A stretch of DNA of 46,172 bases, taken from the NCBI GenBank assembly GCA_028697255.1, contig JAQVFM010000001.1, positions 83,710-129,881 on the forward strand. The letters run 5' to 3'. A program made the position numbers and the translations under genes. Below are positions 1 to 9,653 of this stretch, piece by piece (the stretch's first letter is position 1; every line of letters begins with the position of its first letter). A model generated the notes under the pieces. It did no database searches. It saw nothing but the letters and a program-made list of their open reading frames with translations, and was not told the origin of the DNA. This stretch comes from Oscillospiraceae bacterium (GTDB lineage Bacteria; Bacillota; Clostridia; Oscillospirales; Acutalibacteraceae).

Positions 1-24
1 GGGCGGATTCTATATCCGCCCGCA
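1..24. repeat. GC-rich palindromic repeat, family 1 (cut by window edge)
   Basis: The window opens with GGGCGGAT, a 5-base spacer, then ATCCGCCC followed by GCA. The same design (GGGCG arm, short loop, CGCCCG arm) recurs between genes near 13868, 17593, 42881, 42924 and 43113. The left flank is missing, so the copy may be incomplete. Confidence 0.55.
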
Positions 25-63
25 CACCAATTTATTCAATTTTACAAAGGAATGTAAAACTTA

Positions 64-327
64 ATGGAAAACCTTTATATTAAAACAGAAAAAGGGAAAA
101 TACCAATCCCTGAAAATATTGCTCAAAAATTAAATTTAAAAAAGGGTATGCTTTCACCCTTTACTTGTAACAAAATTGTAGGTGAAAATGATTCAGAAAC
201 TGCTGAGAACTCGTATGAAAAGCCTTTGTTAAATGAGGATCCGGAAATAACGGAAAATGTAATGCTATCAACTTCTGAAATAATTGATTTTTCTCAAGGC
301 ATGGATTCACATAGCGATGAATCTTAA
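64..327 (+). CDS. Small acidic hypothetical protein
   Basis: This is an 87-residue protein that I do not recognise. The first 40 residues look ordered, with an IPIPENIAQKLNLKKGMLSPFT stretch cut here to its key part IPENIAQKLNLKKG followed by SPFT. The C-terminal half is acidic, Ser/Glu-rich and probably disordered. There is no signal peptide or membrane segment. An AAAGGA box lies about 12 bases before the ATG. The gene ends just before a perfect inverted repeat that it shares with the convergent gene at 372-563. The real start seems secure, but function cannot be inferred. Confidence 0.6.
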   Translation: MENLYIKTEKGKIPIPENIAQKLNLKKGMLSPFTCNKIVGENDSETAENSYEKPLLNEDPEITENVMLSTSEIIDFSQGMDSHSDES

Positions 328-330
328 TAC

Positions 331-367
331 TAATGGACTGACACTAAATGCGTGTGTCAGTCCATTA
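331..367. terminator. Bidirectional terminator hairpin
   Basis: A perfect 14-bp stem (TAATGGACTGACAC at 331-344 pairing with 354-367) closes a 9-base loop. It sits between two convergent genes and has A/T-rich flanks on both sides, so it can stop transcription from either direction. Confidence 0.8.
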
Positions 368-371
368 AATA

Positions 372-563
372 TTACTCGGTATTCTGAATTTTTACCTGAT
401 TAAAATAAAAATTCATATCCGCGGCTGCCGTACTGCCGGTTAGTTTAATTGATTCTTCATCTTCGGTTATTGATAATGGGTTATCAATTATTTTTTTCGT
501 TCTGGTAGGTTCCTGCTTATTATTATTTCTTGACAAAATCAGTCGCCTTTTTTTATCATCCAT
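372..563 (-). CDS. Small basic hypothetical protein
   Basis: This is a 63-residue protein that I do not recognise. The N-terminus is strongly basic (MDDKKRRLILSRNNN) and the rest is Ser/Thr/Asp-rich. There is no membrane segment. An AAGGGTGAT box lies 7 bases before the ATG on the minus strand, and the gene ends at the shared terminator at 331-367. Both features argue for a real gene rather than a chance reading frame. Its promoter would lie in the AT-rich gap that also precedes yunB. Function is unknown. Confidence 0.5.
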   Translation of the reverse strand: MDDKKRRLILSRNNNKQEPTRTKKIIDNPLSITEDEESIKLTGSTAAADMNFYFNQVKIQNTE

Positions 564-720
564 TTTTCATATCACCCTTAATCATTGAAATTTCAATTTA
601 ATTGCGTTCTATTATTTCACGCTAATAGCTTTATATATATTATATATTTTGGCATCAAACCGCCAAATATAGCGAAAAAGTTATACAACCAGTATTATTT
701 GTCGAACTTAATCGCAAGTG

Positions 721-750
721 TAAAATTTATTTTTACTCTCACCATATACT
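721..750 (+). promoter_or_regulatory. Possible SigE-type promoter for yunB
   Basis: TAAAATT (721-727) is separated by 15 bases from CATATACT (743-750). The mother-cell SigE consensus is roughly KMATATT, 14 bases, CATACA-T. The site lies 31 bases before the yunB ATG. The match is partial, so this is a suggestion from motif and gene role only. Confidence 0.35.
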
Positions 751-781
751 TTACACTCGCGTATTATGGGATATAGGTTTT

Positions 782-1429
782 ATGGGGGCGGTTGATTTGA
801 GACATGTCAAAATCCGGCGAAACAAACGAATTCTTATTTTTATATTGGGATTAGCTTTTTTTATTTTTTCACTGTTCGCGGTGCTTGTTGACTGGCGCGT
901 GCGTCCTATGATTGAAACATACGGCAATAATCAGGCTATCACATCGGCAACTCTTGCGATAAATCATGCGGTTGAAAGCGTGCTTTCAAATTTAAGCGTG
1001 GATTATGGCGATTTAGCTGCGGTGACCAAAGATAATGAAGGTAAAATTTTGTCGGTTGAAACAGATACCGGCAATATGAACATATTAAAATCGGCTGTTA
1101 GTAAGGCTGTATTAGAGCAGCTCGAACAGCAAAAGGTGCAAAAGATTGATATACCTTTAGGATCGCTTGTCGGTGGACTGCTTACCGGTCGTGGACCTAA
1201 TATTACAATTAAGGTGCCAATGAATTCGACAGTTGAGACTTCTTATAAAAACCTTTTCGAAAGTGCGGGAATCAATCAGACAAGACATGAAATAACTCTT
1301 GAAGTTAAAGTAATAATATATACAGTAATACAAGGTGAGAGCACGGCGACAGAGGTCGACACCGGATTTACAATTGCTGACAGCATTATTGTGGGCGAGG
1401 TTCCAAACTGGATGGTCGGCAGATATTAG
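782..1429 (+). CDS. yunB: Sporulation protein YunB
   Basis: The 215-residue protein matches the YunB family, a SigE-controlled membrane protein of the mother cell needed for efficient sporulation in Bacillus. A basic N-terminus (residues 1-16) leads into one hydrophobic segment at about 17-38. The family-typical region follows: IPLGSLVGGLLTGRGP near 125-140, then SAGINQTRHEITLEVKV and a C-terminal IVGEVPNWM. The length is close to family members. The ATG at 782 has only a weak GGGATATAGG box before it. The gene stands alone: minus-strand small genes lie upstream and a hairpin separates it from ligA. Confidence 0.9.
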   Translation: MGAVDLRHVKIRRNKRILIFILGLAFFIFSLFAVLVDWRVRPMIETYGNNQAITSATLAINHAVESVLSNLSVDYGDLAAVTKDNEGKILSVETDTGNMNILKSAVSKAVLEQLEQQKVQKIDIPLGSLVGGLLTGRGPNITIKVPMNSTVETSYKNLFESAGINQTRHEITLEVKVIIYTVIQGESTATEVDTGFTIADSIIVGEVPNWMVGRY

Positions 1430-1502
1430 TATAAGTATAAAGCTTTTCAAGACATATAATGTTTGGTATAATATTGAAAAGTATTATTGAAATCATTAGC
1501 CG

Positions 1503-1549
1503 ATTGCGAAATGCACTGCTTTGATGAAACCACAAGTGCATTTCGCAAT
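1503..1549. terminator. Long hairpin between yunB and ligA
   Basis: A perfect 15-bp stem (ATTGCGAAATGCACT at 1503-1517 with 1535-1549) has a 17-base loop. There is no good T-tract after it, so it may be a weak terminator of yunB or a transcript-stabilising structure rather than a classical intrinsic terminator. Confidence 0.5.
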
Positions 1550-1560
1550 TGGTTAATTGA

Positions 1561-3561
<2,001 letters not shown>

Positions 3562-3594
3562 TAACCTGTTTTAGAATAATAGGTTTTGCCAATG

Positions 3595-4311
3595 CTATTT
3601 TTTATCTTGATCAGTTACCGTCATCATATTAGGGTATTTCTTTTTTAAGAATTCGTCGGGATATTGTTTGTCCAAAAACCGAGCAATCGCATTAGCCGGC
3701 TTAGCTTCCACGCGGCGCTGGCTTTGACGCTCGAGAGCAAGCAGGGAAATAAGCATATTAAAAAGCATAAATGCACTTAGTATCACAGTAAGCCATTTAT
3801 TAATGCGGGCAGGTATGCGGTCTAATAGTGAAGACAGGCGGGGAAACAATTCCTTTACCCATAATAAGCCGAGTATGCCCCAAAAAAAAGAATACATCAG
3901 ATTTGTGCGGCCATTTAAATTGAACTGGGTGTGACTGTATTCCCAAGATACCGTGCCAAGTGCGATTTCCTGCACAAAGCTGCATATGTACTCGAATGAT
4001 CCGCCAATAACCATGCTAAAAAGAAAAACCCACAAATCACGCTTGTTGCTCAGCCGCTTTAAAATGACGGTTAGCAGTACTGCACCAAAGCCGTATACCG
4101 GGTTGAACGGCCCGTATATTACGCCGACACGGCTTTCATAGCGGTGCCTCATAATCAGGCACCATGCTGTTTCAAACACAACTCCAAGAAAACAGGCTAT
4201 AAAGAAAATCCAAAACAGCTTGGAATATGTGAATCGGTACACCGAGCGGTCTTCATAATGCGTTTTGCCGACTTTGATAATTGTCGGCTTTTTTAATGTT
4301 TCTATTTTCAT
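3595..4311 (-). CDS. CmpB-type (putative ABC transporter type IV) membrane protein
   Basis: The 238-residue integral membrane protein resembles the ABC_trans_CmpB family (PF06541). Family-typical patterns are GVIYGPFNPVYGFGAVLL, GGSFEYICSFVQE, WEYS...FNLNGRTNLMYSFFWG and a following hydrophobic segment. I see about five membrane spans and a basic, charged C-terminal tail (about 195-238). The transport role in the family name is not well established. Near-divergent to it at 4407 lies a second, diverged member of the same family, suggesting an old duplication with inversion. It is convergent with ligA, with a 33-base gap and no clear terminator. Confidence 0.8.
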   Translation of the reverse strand: MKIETLKKPTIIKVGKTHYEDRSVYRFTYSKLFWIFFIACFLGVVFETAWCLIMRHRYESRVGVIYGPFNPVYGFGAVLLTVILKRLSNKRDLWVFLFSMVIGGSFEYICSFVQEIALGTVSWEYSHTQFNLNGRTNLMYSFFWGILGLLWVKELFPRLSSLLDRIPARINKWLTVILSAFMLFNMLISLLALERQSQRRVEAKPANAIARFLDKQYPDEFLKKKYPNMMTVTDQDKK

Positions 4312-4406
4312 ATGGTAATCCTCCGTAACAGGGAAAAATTGTAGTGCCTGTCCCCCGTTTTAAAGGGCAATCTATTATTATCTTATGTACGGGGGATATT
4401 AAATTT

Positions 4407-5030
4407 ATGGAAAGAAATAAAGGAAACCCACCCGCTACCGCAATCAAAGATTGCGGGCGGGCACCCGGGAACCTTGTTGTATTCACAATAAAATGCACCT
4501 TGTTTTTATTCTGTGTTGGGGGTGCCATTTATAATATTATAGAAATAATTTGGAGGGGATATACTCATTGGTCTATGTTTATTGTTGGAGGTGTGTGCTT
4601 TAATGTCATTGGTTTTATTCATACCGTTAGCAAACGATGCCTTTTTGTACGCTGTGCATTGTGCTCCTTTGCAATAACCGCAATTGAGTTCTTTAGCGGT
4701 TGCCTTTTTAACCTTAGGTTAAAGATGAATGTCTGGGATTATAGCGCCTTGCCTTTCAATTTTAAAGGGCAGGTCTGTTTCCTTTACAGTGTGCTGTGGG
4801 GTCTGCTTAGCATTATCGCAATTCCGGTATACAAGGCATGTATTATGCATATGGCAACTAATAAAAAAACATTCTCACAAAAAATTAAGACTAATTCGCG
4901 TTTTTTGACGGGCACCATTCAATCGGGCAATCGGTACAGCGCGGCGAGCGTGCGCGGCAAATATCGCGCCCGAACAGCACAAGCCGATGGCAAAAATCGT
5001 TACTTTCGTGTGCCGGAAGAATTTTCTTAA
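4407..5030 (+). CDS. Diverged CmpB-type membrane protein with altered ends
   Basis: This 207-residue protein is related to the gene at 3595-4311: residues from about 95 on read FFSGCLFNLRLKMNVWDYS, then FNFKGQVCFLYSVLWG, with about four membrane spans in total. I chose the ATG at 4407 because GGGGGA lies 10 bases upstream. Two things are odd. Residues of about 9-25 are encoded by a copy of an intergenic palindromic repeat (4440-4480). The last 46 residues (from nucleotide 4891) run antisense through the 3' end of nth and look like read-through rather than a conserved domain. The gene could be decaying. Family membership is fairly clear; function is unknown. Confidence 0.6.
   Translation: MERNKGNPPATAIKDCGRAPGNLVVFTIKCTLFLFCVGGAIYNIIEIIWRGYTHWSMFIVGGVCFNVIGFIHTVSKRCLFVRCALCSFAITAIEFFSGCLFNLRLKMNVWDYSALPFNFKGQVCFLYSVLWGLLSIIAIPVYKACIMHMATNKKTFSQKIKTNSRFLTGTIQSGNRYSAASVRGKYRARTAQADGKNRYFRVPEEFS
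4440..4480. repeat. Palindromic repeat, family 2, inside a reading frame
   Basis: GCAATC-aaa-GATTGC forms a small hairpin, followed by GGGCGG and a CCCGGGAA...CTTGTTGT tail. The same roughly 40-base unit occurs at 43807-43846 between genes, with one indel and a few changes. Here it falls within the 5' part of the CmpB-like gene at 4407. Confidence 0.75.
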
Positions 5031-5529
5031 GCTCAGATTCAACTTTTACCGGATTTGTGGTATTGCAAAGCCCCAGCCGGTTTGATATGCGGATGCAATG
5101 CGTGTCGGTTACTACCGCCGGTTTGCCATATACATCGCCAATAATAAGATTTGCGGTTTTACGCCCGACTCCCGGCAGCTTTAATAGCTGCTCTATTGTG
5201 TCGGGAATCTTGCCATCGTATTTGTCACGCAGCATACGCGCTGCCGCAACTATATCGCGTGCCTTGGTTTTATAAAGACCGCACGAGTGAATATATTGTT
5301 CAATTTCGGCAACGTCAGCATCAGCAAAGTCTTCAAGTGTGGGATATCGATTAAAAAGCGCGGGTGTTATGCGGTTAACACGCTCATCTGTGCATTGAGC
5401 TGACAGCCGCGTTGCAATCAGCAATTGCAATGGATTTTTAAAACTAAGCGAGCATTTTGCATTTGGATAAAGCTTCTTTAAAGCCTCTATCGCTTTTTTT
5501 GCCGCTTGCTTTTTTTTATTTTCGGTCAT
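4891..5529 (-). CDS. nth: Endonuclease III (base excision repair glycosylase/AP lyase)
   Basis: The enzyme removes oxidised pyrimidines and cuts AP sites. Its 212 residues cover the whole family. The helix-hairpin-helix LPGVGRKTA carries the catalytic Lys K124, and D142 lies in VVTDTHC. The [4Fe-4S] ligands C191, C198, C201 and C206 are present. The final spacing is C-x4-C where E. coli Nth has C-x5-C; I confirmed this from the nucleotide sequence. GAGG precedes the ATG. The 3' end overlaps the convergent gene at 4407-5030 by 140 bases, which is unusual and probably reflects a missing stop in that neighbour. Confidence 0.95.
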   Translation of the reverse strand: MTENKKKQAAKKAIEALKKLYPNAKCSLSFKNPLQLLIATRLSAQCTDERVNRITPALFNRYPTLEDFADADVAEIEQYIHSCGLYKTKARDIVAAARMLRDKYDGKIPDTIEQLLKLPGVGRKTANLIIGDVYGKPAVVTDTHCIRISNRLGLCNTTNPVKVESELKKILPAHESNDFCHRLVLFGRDICRARSPRCTDCPIEWCPSKNAN

Positions 5530-5654
5530 AAACTGCCTCGTTTCACTAATAAATGTAATATAGTAGCATATTTTTACAAACTGTATTATTTTATGAGATA
5601 ATACAATATAATATTACGTTAATTTTAAATTAAGGTCAATAATACAGAGATATA

Positions 5655-5663
5655 TGTTATAAT
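5655..5663 (+). promoter_or_regulatory. Extended -10 promoter element
   Basis: TGTTATAAT at 5655-5663 is a perfect extended -10 (TGnTATAAT) 37 bases before the GTG start of the glycosylase gene. No good -35 hexamer is visible, which is acceptable for extended -10 promoters. Confidence 0.5.
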
Positions 5664-5699
5664 AATTTAAAATATTTTTCAAAAACAAGAGGTGGGATT

Positions 5700-6194
5700 G
5701 TGCTAAAAGGCTTTTCACCTGTTGCCGATGCAGATGCACGCGTACTTATTCTTGGCACTATGCCATCGGTCGCATCAATACGCGTTAAGCAGTATTATGG
5801 TCATCCGCAAAATGCGTTCTGGAAAATAATATTCAGCCTATGGGACAGGCAGGTGCCGGCTGAATATGAGCATAGAACACGATTTTTAATTGAAAAGAGA
5901 ATTGCCCTGTGGGATGTGTTAAGTGCATGTGAAAGAGAGGGAAGTGCCGACTCGAACATTAAACAGCCGGCTGCAAACGATTTTAATATAATAGCAGATA
6001 AATGTCCTATGCTTGAGGCGGTATTCTTCAATTCGCAAAATGCTGCAAAGCTTTATAAGCGCCTTGTTGTGCCTGATGTATTTAGCTCACTAAAAAAAAC
6101 AACTTTGCCGTCAACCAGTCCGGCGCGCGCAATGAAGTTTGAAAAAAAGCTGTCGCTTTGGATGCCGGTTCGTGATTATCTTGAACACAACTGA
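5700..6194 (+). CDS. DNA-deoxyinosine glycosylase-like protein (UDG superfamily)
   Basis: The 164-residue protein has the layout of small UDG-superfamily enzymes annotated as deoxyinosine glycosylases. An early LILGTMPS motif (about residues 16-23) is followed by YYGHPQNAFWKI (about 33-44), LWDVLSACEREGSADSNI, and a late LPSTSPA motif (about 137-143) that closes the active site. Such enzymes remove deaminated bases and begin base excision repair. The start is GTG at 5700 with a GAGGTGGG box just upstream. It is divergent from nth, another base excision enzyme, so the two repair genes share a 170-base intergenic region. Substrate assignment is by family only. Confidence 0.8.
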   Translation: MLKGFSPVADADARVLILGTMPSVASIRVKQYYGHPQNAFWKIIFSLWDRQVPAEYEHRTRFLIEKRIALWDVLSACEREGSADSNIKQPAANDFNIIADKCPMLEAVFFNSQNAAKLYKRLVVPDVFSSLKKTTLPSTSPARAMKFEKKLSLWMPVRDYLEHN

Positions 6195-6253
6195 AGAAAA
6201 AATCTAAATTTTACGAAAAAAATACAAAATTGCACTTTGTTTGTAGTTTGGTA

Positions 6254-6282
6254 TTGGATTTCGTTTTAAAAAATGATATATT
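6254..6282 (+). promoter_or_regulatory. Promoter for glyA
   Basis: TTGGAT (6254-6259), a 17-base spacer, then TATATT (6277-6282) with an extended TG at 6274-6275. It ends 32 bases before the chosen glyA start. Confidence 0.55.
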
Positions 6283-6314
6283 AAATGCAATGTTTTTTAA
6301 AGGAGAGCCGATTT

Positions 6315-7565
6315 ATGTACTCCAAAATGATGGATACGATAGGTTTTGTAAAGGATGCCGACTTTGAAGTCGGTCAAGCTATGGAAAAAGAATTATTTCG
6401 TCAACGGCGCAACCTGGAGCTAATAGCTTCCGAAAATATTGTGTCACCGGCGGTTATGGCGGCAATGGGCAGCGTACTGACGAATAAATACGCCGAAGGA
6501 TATCCCGGCAAGCGCTATTACGGCGGGTGCCAGCATGTCGATGTGGTTGAGGATATAGCGCGCCAGCGTGCATGCAAGCTGTTTGGTGCCGAGCATGCTA
6601 ATGTGCAGCCGCATTCAGGCGCACAGGCAAACCAAGCGACATATGCCGCGCTTATCAAGCCGGGTGATACCGTGCTGGGTATGAATCTTGCCCACGGCGG
6701 ACATCTGACGCACGGATCACCGGTAAATTTTTCGGGCACTTTATATAATTTTGTGCCATATGGTGTGGACGAAAACACAGGCAAAATTGATTATGATAAA
6801 CTTGCGGATATTGCTAAAAAGACAAACCCAAAGCTTATAGTTGCAGGTGCAAGTGCATATGCAAGGGAAATAAGATTTGATATTTTGCGCGAAATTGCCG
6901 ACTCCTGCGGCGCATTACTTATGGTTGATATGGCTCATATTGCCGGGTTGGTTGCGGCGGGTGAGCATATCAGTCCAATCCCTTATTCAGACGTGGTCAC
7001 ATCGACAACTCATAAAACGTTGCGTGGACCGCGCGGCGGTCTTATTCTGTGCCGCGAAAAATATGCAAAGGCTATTGATAAGGCAGTGTTCCCCGGTACG
7101 CAGGGCGGCCCGTTAATGCACGTTATTGCCGCCAAGGCTGTGTGTTTTGGCGAAGCGCTAAAGAGTGAATTTAAAGATTACCAGCGCCAGATTCGCAAAA
7201 ATGCGACAGCGCTGGCAAAGGGGCTTTGCGACCGTGGGGTAAAGTTAGTTTCAGGCGGCACCGACAATCATCTAATGCTCATTGATTTGCGCGGAACCGG
7301 CATTACCGGCAAAGAGCTTGAACATCGTCTTGACGAGGTCTATATTACCGTCAACAAAAACACCGTACCAAACGAGCCGCTTTCCCTGTTTGTTACAAGC
7401 GGCGTGCGGGTTGGTACTCCGGCTGTTACCAGCCGCGGGTTAAATACAGACGATATGGACTTAATTGCAGGATTTATCGCAGATGCAATTAATGACTTTG
7501 AAGCGAATGCCGAAAAAATCCGTGCCGCGGTCGTAGACCTTTGCAAAAAATATCCTATATATTAA
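6315..7565 (+). CDS. glyA: Serine hydroxymethyltransferase
   Basis: GlyA is the PLP enzyme that interconverts serine and glycine and feeds one-carbon units into folate. I start it at ATG 6315 (416 residues, the normal length): AAGGAG lies 9 bases upstream, and an in-frame ATG at 6285 has no box and would add ten atypical residues. Landmarks are [11 protein letters not shown], the [15 protein letters not shown] substrate loop, and the PLP lysine K234 in [13 protein letters not shown]. The C-terminal domain is complete. A promoter with an extended -10 precedes it. The esterase gene follows 18 bases later, so the two may be cotranscribed. Confidence 0.97.
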   Translation: MYSKMMDTIGFVKDADFEVGQAMEKELFRQRRNLELIASENIVSPAVMAAMGSVLTNKYAEGYPGKRYYGGCQHVDVVEDIARQRACKLFGAEHANVQPHSGAQANQATYAALIKPGDTVLGMNLAHGGHLTHGSPVNFSGTLYNFVPYGVDENTGKIDYDKLADIAKKTNPKLIVAGASAYAREIRFDILREIADSCGALLMVDMAHIAGLVAAGEHISPIPYSDVVTSTTHKTLRGPRGGLILCREKYAKAIDKAVFPGTQGGPLMHVIAAKAVCFGEALKSEFKDYQRQIRKNATALAKGLCDRGVKLVSGGTDNHLMLIDLRGTGITGKELEHRLDEVYITVNKNTVPNEPLSLFVTSGVRVGTPAVTSRGLNTDDMDLIAGFIADAINDFEANAEKIRAAVVDLCKKYPIY

Positions 7566-7583
7566 TTTAAAGCCGGTGATTTA

Positions 7584-8330
7584 ATGTCAGTTTTTGAAGG
7601 CACAATACGTTCAAACGCTCTTGAAATGATGACATCGCTTACTGTTTCAATTCCACAGGGCTTGGACGGGGATATACCTGTATTGTATCTTTTGCACGGA
7701 CTTTCAGATAATCATTCCGCGTGGCTTAGGCGTACAAATGTTGACAGATATGCCGAGCATGCAGGTATTGCAGTGGTTATGCCCGAGGTTCAGCGTAGCT
7801 TTTATACTGATATGGAGTACGGCTTAAGCTATTTTACTTATATAGCTAAAGAGCTCCCATTGATTTGCCGCAATATGTTTAGGTTTTCAAGCAAGCGTGA
7901 GGATAATTTTATTGCCGGTTTGTCTATGGGAGGCTATGGTGCGATTAAAGCGGCACTTACATATCCCGAAAATTATATTGCCGCCGCAAGCTTTTCGGGC
8001 GCATTGGATGTTAAGTCAAGATTTAAAGTTACAAAGGACTTAATGAGTATTAACGAATGCTATGCAATAAATAATGGTGTAATAAAACCTCGTGACGATT
8101 TGTTTTCGCTTGCCAGTAACTTGGCGGGTGCTCACACAAATGTGCCGGATTTGTATATAACCTGTGGGTTATCCGATTTTTTGTACGAGGACAACAAAAG
8201 ATTTTGTGCGCATCTTGACAGCCTTAGTATTCCTCATTGCTATGAAGAATGGGAGGGCGCCCATGAATGGGACTTTTGGGATGAAAGCATAAGGCGCGCT
8301 ATTGATAGATTTCGTCGTAATAAGCAATAA
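7584..8330 (+). CDS. Esterase of the EstA/esterase D (PF00756) family
   Basis: This 248-residue alpha/beta hydrolase has no signal peptide, so it should be cytoplasmic. The strand VLYLLHGLSDNHSAW carries the oxyanion region. The nucleophile is S114 in GLSMGGYG, and the catalytic His is probably H227 in EEWEGAHEWDFWD. An Asp in the DLYITCGLSDFLYED region fits the acid. Family members include tributyrin esterases and S-formylglutathione hydrolases; I cannot choose a substrate. It starts 18 bases after glyA and ends 24 bases before rarA, so a glyA-esterase-rarA-putP transcript is plausible. Confidence 0.85.
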   Translation: MSVFEGTIRSNALEMMTSLTVSIPQGLDGDIPVLYLLHGLSDNHSAWLRRTNVDRYAEHAGIAVVMPEVQRSFYTDMEYGLSYFTYIAKELPLICRNMFRFSSKREDNFIAGLSMGGYGAIKAALTYPENYIAAASFSGALDVKSRFKVTKDLMSINECYAINNGVIKPRDDLFSLASNLAGAHTNVPDLYITCGLSDFLYEDNKRFCAHLDSLSIPHCYEEWEGAHEWDFWDESIRRAIDRFRRNKQ

Positions 8331-8354
8331 CTGCATTTTGAAGGGGTTGTGGAG

Positions 8355-9641
8355 ATGAACGTACCGCTTGCCGACAGACTGCGCCCCGAAAGCATTGACG
8401 ATATAGTTGGTCAGAAGCATTTGCTGGGGCACGGAAAGGCTCTGCGAAATATAATCGAATCGGGACAAATCCCAAATCTAATATTTTACGGGCCTTCGGG
8501 TGTAGGCAAAACCACGCTTGCCCGGATAATTGCAGGTAAGTCTAACATCCGAATGCACAAGCTTAACGGTACAACGGCGTCTACTGCAGATATAAAAGCG
8601 GTGGTGGAAGAGTTGGATACGCTGGCGGCAGTCAACGGCGTGTTGTTGTATCTTGACGAAATACAGTATTTTAATAAAAAACAGCAGCAGACGCTGCTTG
8701 AGCATATTGAAAACGGCCGTATTACTCTAATCGCGTCAACGACTGAAAACCCGTATTTTTATGTCTATAACGCAATATTAAGCCGCTCAACTGTTTTTGA
8801 ATTTAAATCTGTAAAGCCCGAGGAAATAAAAAAGGCGGTAATCCGCGCTTTTGAATTTTTAAAGCAAGAAAAAATGCTGTCAATAAATGTTGATGATAAT
8901 GTCATTTCACATATTTCACAAACCTGTGGTGGTGATGTTCGTAAGGCAATCAATGCGGCTGAGCTTTGCGTGCTGGCAACTGCGCCGGACAAAAACGGTG
9001 TTTTAAATATCACTGTTGATACTGCAGCGCAGCTTTCACAGCACAGCACCATGCGTTACGACCGTGCCGGTGATGAGCATTATGATATTCTGTCGGCGTT
9101 TCAAAAGTCAATGCGCGGCTCAGATGCAGATGCTGCAATTCATTATCTTGCCCGCTTGCTTGAGTCCGGCGATTTATTATCGGCGTGCCGCCGACTTTTG
9201 GTGTGTGCGTGCGAGGATGTGGGACTTGCCTATCCAATGGTTATACCTATCGTCAAAGCGGCTGTGGATTCGGCGTTGCAGGTTGGGTTGCCCGAAGCGC
9301 GAATTCCACTTGCCAATGCTGTTATATTAGTGTGCAATTCGCCAAAATCAAACTCTGCTTATAATGCAATAAACGCGGCAATTGATGATATAAAAGCGGG
9401 CAAAACCGGGCCGATACCCCGCCAGCTTCAAAACATGCATTATGACGGTGAGGATTGCGAGCACAAAGGGCAGTTTTATCTTTATCCGCATGATTATGGA
9501 TATGGCTGGGTGTCTCAGCAGTATTTGCCCGATGTTTTGCGCGACAAGGTGTATTATGTGCCCGGCAACAATAAAAATGAACAGGCTTTTAAAGAGTATT
9601 GGAAAAATGTTAAGCAAAAGCGCCTTAATAAAAAGGATTAA
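8355..9641 (+). CDS. rarA: Replication-associated recombination protein A (MgsA/RarA AAA+ ATPase)
   Basis: RarA acts at stalled forks and binds single-strand DNA binding protein. I start at ATG 8355 (428 residues) because AAGGGG lies 8 bases upstream; an in-frame GTG at 8349 would sit too close to that box. Walker A is GPSGVGKTT with K52, Walker B is LLYLDEIQYF, and the sensor region is STTENPYF. The C-terminal clamp-loader-like and tetramerisation domains follow, with the typical KSMRGSDADAAIHYLARLL and the ending DYGYGWVSQQYLPD. The protein is full length and intact. It is followed by putP after 12 bases. Confidence 0.95.
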   Translation: MNVPLADRLRPESIDDIVGQKHLLGHGKALRNIIESGQIPNLIFYGPSGVGKTTLARIIAGKSNIRMHKLNGTTASTADIKAVVEELDTLAAVNGVLLYLDEIQYFNKKQQQTLLEHIENGRITLIASTTENPYFYVYNAILSRSTVFEFKSVKPEEIKKAVIRAFEFLKQEKMLSINVDDNVISHISQTCGGDVRKAINAAELCVLATAPDKNGVLNITVDTAAQLSQHSTMRYDRAGDEHYDILSAFQKSMRGSDADAAIHYLARLLESGDLLSACRRLLVCACEDVGLAYPMVIPIVKAAVDSALQVGLPEARIPLANAVILVCNSPKSNSAYNAINAAIDDIKAGKTGPIPRQLQNMHYDGEDCEHKGQFYLYPHDYGYGWVSQQYLPDVLRDKVYYVPGNNKNEQAFKEYWKNVKQKRLNKKD

Positions 9642-9653
9642 AGGAGAGGTAAA

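Noticed and set aside
585-776. A 63-residue hydrophobic plus-strand frame before yunB
   Set aside because: No ribosome binding site, very AT-rich, and it covers the likely yunB promoter. Treated as chance.
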